Shown piece after piece: positions 17,198 to 26,496 of a stretch of 64,000 bases of DNA. Origin of the DNA: an uncultured Verrucomicrobia subdivision 3 bacterium (GTDB lineage: Bacteria; Verrucomicrobiota; Verrucomicrobiia; Limisphaerales; UBA11358); contig CAIRJF010000033.1 of the NCBI GenBank assembly GCA_903878805.1, positions 41,606 through 105,605 on the forward strand, read 5' to 3'. Every line of letters starts with the position of its first letter. Position 1 is the first letter of the stretch. The notes under the pieces are model-generated. The model ran no database searches and had not been told where the DNA came from. It was given only the letters and a program-made list of their open reading frames with translations. Made by a program: the position numbers and the translations under genes.

Positions 17198-19510
17198 TCA
17201 GGACTTTTTTCCGCCACCGAAGAGCAACCGCAGGCTGTTCATCACGACGATGACCGTGCTGCCTTCGTGGCCGACCACGCCGAGGGTCAGCGGGATTTTG
17301 CCGAACAAGGCGAAGGTCACCAGCACCGCCACCGTGCCGAGCGAGATGAAGAGATTCTGCCGGATGATGCTGCGGGCGCGACGGCTCAAACGGAAGGCGG
17401 CGAGAAAGTTTTCCAGCTTGTCGTTCATCAGCACCACGTCCGCCTGTTCCAACGCGGCGTCCGCCCCGCGCGCACCCATGGCCACGCCGATGTGCGCCAC
17501 GGCCAGACTCGGCGCGTCGTTCACGCCGTCGCCGATCATCGCCACTTTTTTGCCGGCGGCGGAAAATTCCTGAATCGCGGCGACCTTTTGCTCCGGCTTC
17601 AACTCGGCGCGCACGTCGTCGAGTTTTAATTCCGTCCGCAAATATTCGGCGGCGGCGCGACGGTCGCCGGTCAGCACAACGGATTTTAAACCTTCATGCC
17701 GCAAATCGTCAATGACCTGCGCGGCCTGCGGACGAATGTCGTCGCGCAAAATGACGCGGCCAATCAAACCGTCGCAAGCAATCCAAACTTCGGACGTGCC
17801 CACACCGGATTGCGGCGCGGCAAATTCTCCGCGCGCCACTTGCGTCTCCACCCATTCACGTTTGCCGAGGAAAACTTCTTTGCCGGCGCGCTTCGCCTTC
17901 AAGCCTTGACCGGTGACGGATTCAAACTGCGTGAATTCAGCCGTCGTGAGATTTTGCTGTTTGCCGTGGCGCGTGATGGCGCGGGCAAGCGGATGCGTGG
18001 ACAATTTTTCTAACGAATACGCGAGTTGGGCGATTTCGTTTTCGCGACCGGGCGGAAAACTTTCCACCTGTTCCACGCGGAGTTCACCGGTAGTGAGCGT
18101 GCCGGTTTTGTCGAGCGCGACGACATTGACCTCGGCCAATTTCTCCACCGCTGCGCCGCCGCGAAATAAAATTCCGTGCCGCGCCGCCCACGCAATCGCC
18201 GCCAGCACCGCGCTCGGAATGGACAACACGAGCGCACACGGGGATGAAACAACGAGCAGTGTCATTGTGCGGTAGAAGGCGCTAAATTCTGGATTGGCCG
18301 GATTCGGCGTGGTAAACGCGGCAAGTCCGAGACCAAAGTGCCACACGAAGAACATCGCGAGCGAAAGCCCCAGCACGCCGTAGGTGTAAATGGTGCTGAA
18401 CTTGTCAGCGAACATTTGCGCGGGCGCTTTCTGATGCTGCGCCTCGCGGATGAGCGTGATGATCTTTTGCAGTGAGCTTTCCGCGGCCGGTCGCAGGACG
18501 ATGACTTCGACGGCGCCCCACAAATTCAAAGTGCCAGCGAGCGCGGTGTCGCCGATGATTTTTTCCACGGGCGCGGCTTCGCCGGTGAGATTGGATTCGT
18601 CAGCGGCGGTGTTGCCCTTGGCGATTTCCGCGTCCACGGGAAATTGCGCGCCGGGCTTGATGAGCAGCCGCGCGCCGGTGGCAATGTTTTCAACGGGAAT
18701 TTCCGTTTCGTTTCCATTCGCGTCAATCAGCGTGGCGGTTTTGGGCGCGTCGCGGAACAACGAGCGGATTTCCTTCTGCGTGCGGCCAAAGGCGTAATGT
18801 TCCAGCGCGCCGGAGAATGAAAACAGAAACAGCAACGTCGCACCTTCCGCCCACGCGCCGATGGTGGCTGCGCCGAACGCGACGGCGAGCATCAGGAAAT
18901 GCACGTCGAGCACGCGTTTTTGCAAGCGTTCCAAAACTTCCTCGGCGGCAAAGAATGCGCCCGCCAGATACGCGGCGGCATACGCGAAGACTTTGAACTC
19001 CGCCGGCACGACAAACGCCGCGAGCAGACCGAAGACGCCGCAGGCGATGGCAAGGACGAGCTGGCCTTTCCATTCGTCGATGTGGTGATCGTCGTCTTGG
19101 ATCTCCATTTCGCGCGGCGCGATTTTGGGAAACGGCAGGTCACGCCAGCGCCAGAATTTCGGCGCGGTCGGGCACGTCACGCGCGCGATGGTCGTGGAGT
19201 CGCCGTCCCGTTGGATGGTGATGAGCCTGCGCTCGGCTTCAGTAAGCGGCGATACGCAAGTCGCGCAATCGCCTTTGCCTGTGAGCAGCGAGCAGCCCTC
19301 GCTGGTTGAAGAATTTTGCGCGGAGGAAATTTTTTGCGCGAGCCGCTCCGTAAGTTTTTCCACGTCCGTGCGGCCGAGCGTGGCGACGGAGATTTTTTTT
19401 TGCGCGGCGTCAAAAGTCACTGCCTCCAGCGCCGGCTCCTCGGCGAGCGTGTCGGCGACGGAACGCGCCAAACAGGCTTCGTCGTGCGGATGGTTGCGTC
19501 CTGAACTCAT
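17198..19510 (-). CDS. P1B-type metal-transporting ATPase with SPC motif (P1B-4-like)
   Basis: Inner-membrane P-type ATPase for transition metals, 770 residues from ATG 19510; a TTG eight codons upstream is less likely. The membrane motif is SPCALVLS instead of the CPC of copper and zinc pumps. The last span region has GHEGSTVIVVMNSLRLL, and both features are typical of the P1B-4 (CoaT/CtpD-like) group linked to Co, Zn or Fe. The phosphorylation site is DKTGTLTTG, the nucleotide domain has HPLARAI, and the hinge is GDGVNDAPS. The ~200-residue N-terminus has no CxxC metal-binding domain, only a CATC tetrad and an acidic DDDHH stretch that might bind metal. Substrate is inferred from motifs only. 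Confidence 0.88.
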   Translation of the reverse strand: MSSGRNHPHDEACLARSVADTLAEEPALEAVTFDAAQKKISVATLGRTDVEKLTERLAQKISSAQNSSTSEGCSLLTGKGDCATCVSPLTEAERRLITIQRDGDSTTIARVTCPTAPKFWRWRDLPFPKIAPREMEIQDDDHHIDEWKGQLVLAIACGVFGLLAAFVVPAEFKVFAYAAAYLAGAFFAAEEVLERLQKRVLDVHFLMLAVAFGAATIGAWAEGATLLFLFSFSGALEHYAFGRTQKEIRSLFRDAPKTATLIDANGNETEIPVENIATGARLLIKPGAQFPVDAEIAKGNTAADESNLTGEAAPVEKIIGDTALAGTLNLWGAVEVIVLRPAAESSLQKIITLIREAQHQKAPAQMFADKFSTIYTYGVLGLSLAMFFVWHFGLGLAAFTTPNPANPEFSAFYRTMTLLVVSSPCALVLSIPSAVLAAIAWAARHGILFRGGAAVEKLAEVNVVALDKTGTLTTGELRVEQVESFPPGRENEIAQLAYSLEKLSTHPLARAITRHGKQQNLTTAEFTQFESVTGQGLKAKRAGKEVFLGKREWVETQVARGEFAAPQSGVGTSEVWIACDGLIGRVILRDDIRPQAAQVIDDLRHEGLKSVVLTGDRRAAAEYLRTELKLDDVRAELKPEQKVAAIQEFSAAGKKVAMIGDGVNDAPSLAVAHIGVAMGARGADAALEQADVVLMNDKLENFLAAFRLSRRARSIIRQNLFISLGTVAVLVTFALFGKIPLTLGVVGHEGSTVIVVMNSLRLLFGGGKKS

Positions 19511-19552
19511 CACCTGATTTGTAGCACAGCCCAATCCGCCACGCGAAGGAAA

Positions 19553-22432
19553 TCAGGGCAGCAACGATTTCACTTTCGCCAGCGCCTCGTCCAATTTGCT
19601 GGCGTCCTTGCCGCCGCCGCGCGCGTTGTCCGGCTTGCCACCGCCTTTGCCGACGACGATGGGCGCGATGGTTTGAATAATTTTTCCCGCCTGAACTTTT
19701 GACGTGAAATCAGGTGAAACATTTGCCACGAGCGAAACATTTCCATTCATCGCGCCACCGAGAACAATCACGCCCTTGAACTGGCTTTTCAACACGTCCA
19801 CGATGACTTGCAGATAATCGCCGTCCGAGTCCGGGAATTGTTGGGTGATGAGCGGGATGCCGTTGAATGCCTGCGCCCGCGTGAGGAGCCACGCCGCCGT
19901 CTGCGCCGCGTTGCGGTGGATGGCAGACTTGAGCGACTTCTCCAATTCCTTCTGGTGCGCGAGCAACGCCTCAATTTTTTTCTCCAGCTCGCCAACGGGC
20001 GAATTGATCTTGCCCGCGATGCTTTTGATGACCTGCAACTGGTCGTTGGCCAGCGCGTAGGCGTTCAACCCCGCGACCGCCTCGATGCGCCGCACGCCCG
20101 CCGCCACGGCTGCCTCGCTGACGATGCGGAATAAGCCGATCTCGCCCGTCGCGCGCGTGTGCGTGCCGCCGCACAGTTCCATCGAGTAGCCGTTTAATTT
20201 ATTCGCGTCGCCGCCGATTTGGACGACGCGCACCGTGTCGCCGTATTTGTCGCCGAAGAATTGCATCACGTCCTTGCGCTGCTTCACGTCGGCGTGCGCG
20301 ACTTCAGTCCACGAGACGCCGGCGTTTTCGAGGATGCGTTCGTTGACGAGCTTCTCGATGTCCGCGACTTGCGCGGGCGTGAGTGGCGCGCTATTGAAAT
20401 CGAAGGTCAACTTGTCCGGCCCGACGAACGAACCTTTCTGCGATGCTTCCTTGCTCGCGACTTCGTGCAATGCCCAATGCAAAAGATGCGTGACCGTGTG
20501 ATGCCGTTGAATCGCATCGCGGCGCGCTTTCTCAACGGAAAGTGTGACGCCTGCGCCGACTGCCGGAGCATCACCGCCTTCGACAAAATGCAGAAATGTG
20601 TTGCCGGACTTCTGCGTATTGCTGACGCGCCAGAGCTGGCCGCTGCCGGTCAACTCGCCGGTGTCGCCGACCTGGCCACCCATCTCGGCGTAAAACGGCG
20701 ACGTGTCCAGCACGACGGCGGTTTTGTCTTTGACGTTGACGACTTCGAGCACGCGCGCGCGCGATTCCAATTTTTCAAAGCCGACGAATTTTGTCGGCGC
20801 GGTCGTTTCGATTTGCGAGAGCGAAATGACTTCCTTCTTTTGGGCAGCCTGTGACCGCTTCTTTTGCTCATCCATTAACTGGTTAAATTCCTCGATATGC
20901 ACTTGGAAGCCCTGCTCGCGTGCCATCAGTTCAGTTAAGTCGAGCGGAAAACCGTAAGTGTCATACAACTCGAAAGCCTTACGACCAGAGAAACGCGTGA
21001 TGACGGGAACACCAGCTTCCCACCCAATCTTTGCGTTGCGTTGCATTACCTCAATTTGTCCTTTAACGACTTCGTTAAAAATTTCAATTCCTCGATCCAA
21101 AGTTTTATTAAACGCCTCTTCCTCGGTGCGGATAGTTTCCTGCACTTGCTTTTTGCGCGCGCGGATTTCGGGGAAGACGTCGCCCATCGTGTCGGCTAGC
21201 ACGTCCACGAGTTTGTAGAAGAACGGTTCGTGGAAGCCAAGCGTGCGACCGTATCGCACCGCTCGGCGCAGGATGCGTCGCAAAACGTAGTTGCGGTCGG
21301 TGTTGCCGGGCTGGATGCCGTCGGCAATCGCAAAACTCAACGTGCGGATGTGGTCGGCAATGACGCGGAAGGCGATGTCGAGCGCGATCTGTTCCGCGCT
21401 CGCGGTCGCGACGGGAAAATCATCGTCGTCATCACCGGTCGAACCGTGGTGCGCGCCGCGTTCCTCGGCTTCAACTTCGATGATGTTTCCGCGCGCTTCG
21501 CCGGAAGTTTTCAGCGGCTCTTCTACAACTGCAACTTTTGCAATCGCATCGCCGGGCAATGTGCTGCCGTATTTTTTGCCGGAAAGTTTTTCCAGTTCGT
21601 CGAAGATCGGGCGGAAAATGTCAGTCTTGTAATTGGAAATTTTTGCGTTGGCGAAATCAGAAAAGTTTTTCGTGCCTTGGATGATTGAAGTCACACGCTC
21701 AAAGCCCATGCCGGTGTCAACGTGTTTGGCGGGCAGCGGCGAGAACGTGCCGTCGGGATTCGCGTTGAATTGGATGAAAACAAGATTCCAGATTTCGATG
21801 CAGCGCGCGTCGCCTTTGTTCACAAGGCTGCCGCGCGTGTCGCCGTCGGGCGTGAGATCAACGTGCAGTTCGGAGCACGGACCGCATGGGCCGGTTTCGC
21901 CCATCATCCAGAAATTATCTTTCTTGTTGCCGTTGACGATGTGAATTGCCGGATCAAGTCCGACGCTGCGAAATTTTTCCGCCCAAAAATCCCACGCTTC
22001 CTGATCGAATTCGCTCGGATCGTTTTTACTTTTGTCGGGATGATAAACGGTGGCGTAAAGGCGTTGCGGTGGAAATTTCCAGATGCCGACGACGAGTTCC
22101 CATGCCCAGTCAATCGCCTCTCGCTTGAAATAATCGCCGAAGCTCCAGTTGCCGAGCATCTCGAAGAACGTGTGGTGATAGGTGTCGAGGCCCACGTCGT
22201 CGAGGTCGTTGTGCTTGCCGCCGGCGCGGATGCACTTCTGCGTGTCCGCAGCGCGACCGGGTGTGTAAGGACATTTGGTCTGACCGAGAAAAATCGGGAC
22301 GAACTGGTTCATGCCGGCGTTCGTGAACAAAAGATTCGGCGAATCCGGCATCAGCGAGGACGACGGGACAATGGTGTGCTGCTTCGATTTGAAAAAATCG
22401 AGGAACGACTGGCGGATTTGCGTGCTGGTCAT
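19553..22432 (-). CDS. alaS: Alanine-tRNA ligase, with an internal acidic insertion
   Basis: Charges tRNA-Ala. The 959-residue product is about 80 residues longer than the usual ~875. The N-terminus shows FLDFFKSKQHTIVPSSSL and LFTNAGMNQFVPIFLG, and the active site includes FWMMGETGPCGPCSE. The editing domain has the HxxxH zinc motif HHTVTHLLHWAL and the downstream ELCGGTHTRATGEIGLF. The C-Ala domain ends with GGGKPDNARGGG. About 60 extra residues lie around positions 285-348, rich in Glu and Asp (EVEAEERGAHHGSTGDDDDD), between the aminoacylation core and the tRNA-recognition helices. This accounts for most of the extra length. Confidence 0.97.
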   Translation of the reverse strand: MTSTQIRQSFLDFFKSKQHTIVPSSSLMPDSPNLLFTNAGMNQFVPIFLGQTKCPYTPGRAADTQKCIRAGGKHNDLDDVGLDTYHHTFFEMLGNWSFGDYFKREAIDWAWELVVGIWKFPPQRLYATVYHPDKSKNDPSEFDQEAWDFWAEKFRSVGLDPAIHIVNGNKKDNFWMMGETGPCGPCSELHVDLTPDGDTRGSLVNKGDARCIEIWNLVFIQFNANPDGTFSPLPAKHVDTGMGFERVTSIIQGTKNFSDFANAKISNYKTDIFRPIFDELEKLSGKKYGSTLPGDAIAKVAVVEEPLKTSGEARGNIIEVEAEERGAHHGSTGDDDDDFPVATASAEQIALDIAFRVIADHIRTLSFAIADGIQPGNTDRNYVLRRILRRAVRYGRTLGFHEPFFYKLVDVLADTMGDVFPEIRARKKQVQETIRTEEEAFNKTLDRGIEIFNEVVKGQIEVMQRNAKIGWEAGVPVITRFSGRKAFELYDTYGFPLDLTELMAREQGFQVHIEEFNQLMDEQKKRSQAAQKKEVISLSQIETTAPTKFVGFEKLESRARVLEVVNVKDKTAVVLDTSPFYAEMGGQVGDTGELTGSGQLWRVSNTQKSGNTFLHFVEGGDAPAVGAGVTLSVEKARRDAIQRHHTVTHLLHWALHEVASKEASQKGSFVGPDKLTFDFNSAPLTPAQVADIEKLVNERILENAGVSWTEVAHADVKQRKDVMQFFGDKYGDTVRVVQIGGDANKLNGYSMELCGGTHTRATGEIGLFRIVSEAAVAAGVRRIEAVAGLNAYALANDQLQVIKSIAGKINSPVGELEKKIEALLAHQKELEKSLKSAIHRNAAQTAAWLLTRAQAFNGIPLITQQFPDSDGDYLQVIVDVLKSQFKGVIVLGGAMNGNVSLVANVSPDFTSKVQAGKIIQTIAPIVVGKGGGKPDNARGGGKDASKLDEALAKVKSLLP

Positions 22433-22627
22433 CGGTTCAATTCAAAATTAAAAATGTAAAATTCAAAATGGGTCGCCGCAAAAGAACTCAGGGAACATAA
22501 AGATTTCTTTCGCGACAAGGTGTGCAGGTTAGCCAAAAGCGGGGCATGAAGGCGAGTGGAAGTTTTCCATTGTGTCGGTTGCAAAAGTGCAGGTATTGAA
22601 ACATACTTTAGGTTCAGTTCCAAAATT

Positions 22628-25600
22628 ATGAGTCATAAATCCAGCACCGTTGCGCTCCGGGCGAGCCTGTTATACGTCCTGTTTGCCGGGCTGTGGATTT
22701 TGTTTTCCGACCGGCTGCTGGATCAAGCGGTTGAAGACAAGGAAAGGTTGATGCAGCTGGAGCTTTACAAGAGCTTGGCGTTTGTGGCGTTCACGGGGCT
22801 GATGCTTTTTCTGATCATGCAGCAGCTCCTGCATCGGGAGCAAAAAAAAAATCGCGGAGCTCAAAAAAGCGGACGCGCTGACGCGGCTGCAAAATGAGAC
22901 TTTGGAGATGATTGCGGGCGGGCGGACGCTGGCGGAAACCCTGAATTTTTTGCTGCGAGGGGTCGAGGCGCAGTCGCCGGATATGCTCGTTTCCATCTTG
23001 CTGCTCGACGCGGACGGGACGCATCTGCGACACGGCGCGGCACCGTCATTGCCGGAAGAATACATCAAGGCGGTGGACGGCGTGGCGATCGGGCCAAAGG
23101 TGGGCAGTTGCGGCACGGCGGCGTTCCGGGGTTCGCCGGTATTCGTCGGCGACATCGCGCAGGATCCATTGTGGGCGGATTACAGGCAGATTGCGTTGAC
23201 GCACAAGTTACGCGCGTGCTGGTCAACGCCCATTCTTGACGAGCATAAAAAAGTGCTCGGCACTTTTGCCGTCTACCACCGGGCGACGGGTCTGCCCAAG
23301 GATGAGGATGTGCGCCTGATTGAACTGGTGACGCACACGGCGGCCACGGCCATCGTCAAGGATCGCACCGAGCAAAACCTGCGGGGGAGCGAGGAGCGTT
23401 TCCGCGCGCTGGTGGAAAATGCCTCGGACGCGATTTTTGTGCATGACATCACCGGCCGTTTTTTGGACGTGAACCGAAGCGCGTGCGAAAGCCTAGGCTA
23501 CTCGCGCAAGGAATTATTGCGGATGTCGGTGACGGATTTTGAGGTGGACACCAAGCTGGCCGATCTGCAGCCGCTCTGGCGGAATCTCCACCCCGGTCAA
23601 TCGCAGTTCGTGCGCGGGCGACAGCGGCGGAAGGACGGCACGGTTTTCCCGGTGGAGGTGAACCTGACGTGTTACGCGGTGCAGGGACAACTGGTGTTTG
23701 CGGCGTTGACGCGCAACATCAGCGAACGCAAAGAATACGAAGATCAGCTTCCGCAATCGGTCTCATTGCTGCGAACGACCATCGAGTCCAGCTCCAGCGG
23801 CTTGGTCGTGGTGGACACGGCCAGACGCGTCACGACCTACAACAACCGCTTTCTGGAAATGTGGCGCATCCCGGCGGAACTCATGGCGCAGGGCGACGAC
23901 CAGGTGCTGCTCAAAGTGGTGCTGGATCAGCTCGCGGATCCCGAAGGTTTTTCCGAGCGCGTCCAGAAGCTTTACGAAAATCCGGAGCAGGAATCCTACG
24001 ACACGATTTATTTCAAGGACGGTCGGGTTTACGACCGCGTCTCCCGCCCGCAGCAGCTTGGGGACAAGATTATCGGCCGCGTGTGGAGTTTTCGCGACGT
24101 CACCAAGCAGCAGCTTGCGGAAAAATCCATGCGGCTGCAAAGCGTCGCGCTGGAGACTGCCGCCAATGCCATTCTCATCACCGACCGCGCGGGCAATATC
24201 GAGTGGGTCAACCCGGCGTTCACCGCCAGCACCGGCTACACCTTCGCCGAGTGTGCCGGGAAAAATCCGCGCGAAGTGCTGCGCTCCGGCAAGCACGGCC
24301 AAGAATTTTATCAGGCGATGTGGGAAACGATTTTGGCGGGCAAGGTCTGGCACGGCGAAATCACCAACCGCCGCAAGGACGGCAGTTTTTTTCTGGAAGA
24401 AATGACGATTACGCCGCTGCACGACGCGCAAAATAAAATCACCCATTTCGTCGCCATCAAGCAGGACATCACGCAGCGGCGGCGGATGGAGGAGGCGCTG
24501 CGGCAGGCGGCGGCGCGCACGCAATTTTACATGAACCGGATGCCGCTGGCGTTCATCGCCTTCGACCGCGATTTCTGCGTGGCGGAATGGAACCATGCCG
24601 CCGAGGAGGTTTTCGGCTGGAGCAGCGCCGAGGCCGTCGGCCAGCACGCTTACAAGTTGATTGTGCCGCCGGAAGTTCAGCCGCAAGTTGACCACTTGTG
24701 GGATGAAATCATCAACACTGGCAGCATGGCCAGCCATTCCGTGAATGAAAACATCACCAAGAGCGGCGGTCGCATCACCTGCGAGTGGCGCAACACGCCG
24801 TGGCGCGACGCCGCCGGCGAAATCTGCGGCTGTCTGTCCATCGTAACCGACATCACGGAAAAGTTGCGCACGGAAAAAGAACGACAAAATCTCGAAGCCC
24901 AGTTGCGCCAGTCGCAAAAAATGGAGGCGGTCGGCCAATTGTCCGGTGGCATCGCGCATGACTTCAACAATATTCTGACCGTCATTCAGGGCAACGCTTC
25001 GCTGCTGCAAAGCCTCGACCTGCAACCGGCGGAGATCCGCGACTGCTCGAACCAGATTGCCCGCGCCGGCGAGCGCGCCGCCAGCCTGACCCGCCAGTTG
25101 CTGATGTTCGCCCGTAAGCAGCAGATGCAGCCGGTGCGGCTCGACCTCAACGAGACCGTTGCGCAGATGACCAAGATGCTCCAGCGCATTCTCGGCGAGG
25201 ACATTTCCCTGCATTCCGAATACGCGCCCGCGCTGCCGCTCGTCAACGCCGATGTCGGCATGATTGAACAAATCATTCTCAATCTCGCCGTGAATGCCCG
25301 CGACGCCATGCCCGATGGCGGCCGCTTGAGCATTCGCACCACGGTTGAAAATTTTCAGCCCGCCGCCGGCCTGAAAAACACGGCTGCGGAATTGCGCGTT
25401 TGTCTGGCCGTGACCGACACCGGCACGGGCATAGCGCCGGAAATCCTCTCACGAATCTTCGAGCCTTTTTTCACCACCAAGGAGGTCGGCAAGGGAACCG
25501 GCCTCGGCCTCGCCACCGTCTATGGCATCGTGCAGCAGCACCGCGCCGACATCACCGTGCACAGCGAGTTGGGCAAAGGCACGACGTTCAACGTCCATTT

Positions 25601-26051
25601 CCCCATTGTCGCGCTCGCGTCGGAAATAAAAACGGAATTCCACCCCAAGTCGCCGCTGCCCTGGGGCGATGAAACCATCCTGCTGGTGGAAGACGAATTT
25701 CCCCTGCGCACCTTCGTCAGCGATTTGCTGCAACGCTGCGGCTACACCGTGTTGGAGGCAGAGTCCGGCCCCACCGCCTTGAAAATATGGAACAAAAAGC
25801 GCGATGACATCCGGCTCGTATTCACTGACGTGATCATGCCGGAAAACCTGAACGGCATCGAACTCGGCCAGCGGCTGCTCGCGGACAACCCCGCGCTCAA
25901 AATCATTTACACCAGCGGCTACACCGGCAACCTCGAAGGCCGCCACAACATGCTCACCGAAGGCGTCAATTTCATCCGCAAACCGTTCAAGCCCGAGGCC
26001 ATCGCGGCCATCATCCGCAAAAATCTGGACGGCGGCAAAACGGGCAAATGA
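22628..26051 (+). CDS. Hybrid multi-PAS histidine kinase, reading frame broken at an A10 tract
   Basis: Membrane-bound hybrid sensor kinase in two frames. The first part starts at ATG 22628 with two membrane spans ([18 protein letters not shown] and [20 protein letters not shown]), then runs into ten A residues (22842-22851) and ends early at 22897. With nine A residues the frame would continue as [15 protein letters not shown] into the second part, whose first ATG is at 22902. That part has a GAF domain (residues ~1-145), four PAS domains (~160-660), the H-box [11 protein letters not shown], an N-box with [13 protein letters not shown], the G-box [18 protein letters not shown], and a receiver domain with VFTDVIMPE. 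Phosphorelay from H to D within the protein is expected. The real gene is probably one ORF of ~1140 codons. Confidence 0.85.
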
Positions 26052-26261
26052 AACCGGCAGACGCGGGAAAGAAATTTAATTAAACGCCGCCGCCACGACG
26101 AACGCAAGCGCCGGCTGCAAAAAATCAAAAATATATTTTCAAATTTCACTTGAGAAAAACCGGCGCACGGACGAACTTCTCTCCAGTCAGTTTGCTCTTT
26201 GTTAAAAATAATTTCCCTGCCCTGTTCGTGATTCGCAACAGTCCTTGGACCGTAATTAAAA

Positions 26262-26458
26262 CGAACTCGGGATGAGCCGCAGACGGTGGCCAGCACGTCG
26301 GCATTGCCCGAAAGTTGTAAGCCGCCGGGCGAGTCCCACATATGGAAACATATGTCCGAAGGATACAGTTAGACACGGCAATGGTGGGGTTTCTTTTAAG
26401 ATTACCGGACTGCTTCGGCAACCCGGCAATCAAAGCCCGCCACCCGTGCGGGCTTTTC
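26262..26458 (+). ncRNA. ssrS: Probable 6S RNA upstream of rarA
   Basis: A hand-built fold has the 6S layout. The closing stem is CGGG/CCCG (26268-26271 with 26422-26425), GCCG/CGGC, CAG/CTG and CGGT/ACCG (26284-26287 with 26404-26407). A large central bubble follows, with 14 nt (26288-26301) opposite 20 nt (26384-26403). Above it lie CATTGCC/GGCAATG (26302-26308 with 26377-26383), AGTTGTA/TACAGTT with two wobbles, and an apical ACATATG-GAAA-CATATGT hairpin (26338-26355). An intrinsic terminator ends the unit. 6S RNA mimics an open promoter and binds sigma-70 holoenzyme; in Bacillus and others the gene lies next to rarA, as here. The 5' end and promoter are not resolved. The rest of the 445-bp gap shows nothing I can name. 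Confidence 0.65.
26432..26458 (+). terminator. Intrinsic terminator of the 6S candidate
   Basis: AAAGCCCGC (26432-26440) pairs with GCGGGCTTT (26448-26456) around CACCCGT, followed by TTTTC on the plus strand. It ends the structured RNA 39 bp before the rarA start. Confidence 0.8.
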
Positions 26459-26496
26459 TATTTTGGGCAAACAACCTCAACTGCTAACTTCTCCGC

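Noticed and set aside
23763..25271. Minus-strand frame of 502 codons inside the hybrid kinase
   Set aside because: The plus strand has unmistakable PAS and kinase motifs here. The antisense product is compositionally odd and motif-free.
26262..26458. tmRNA, RNase P RNA or SRP RNA in the gap before rarA
   Set aside because: No tRNA-like ends or tag frame, no RNase P P4 sequences, and no SRP tetraloop-receptor pattern. The bubble-and-stem layout fits 6S better.
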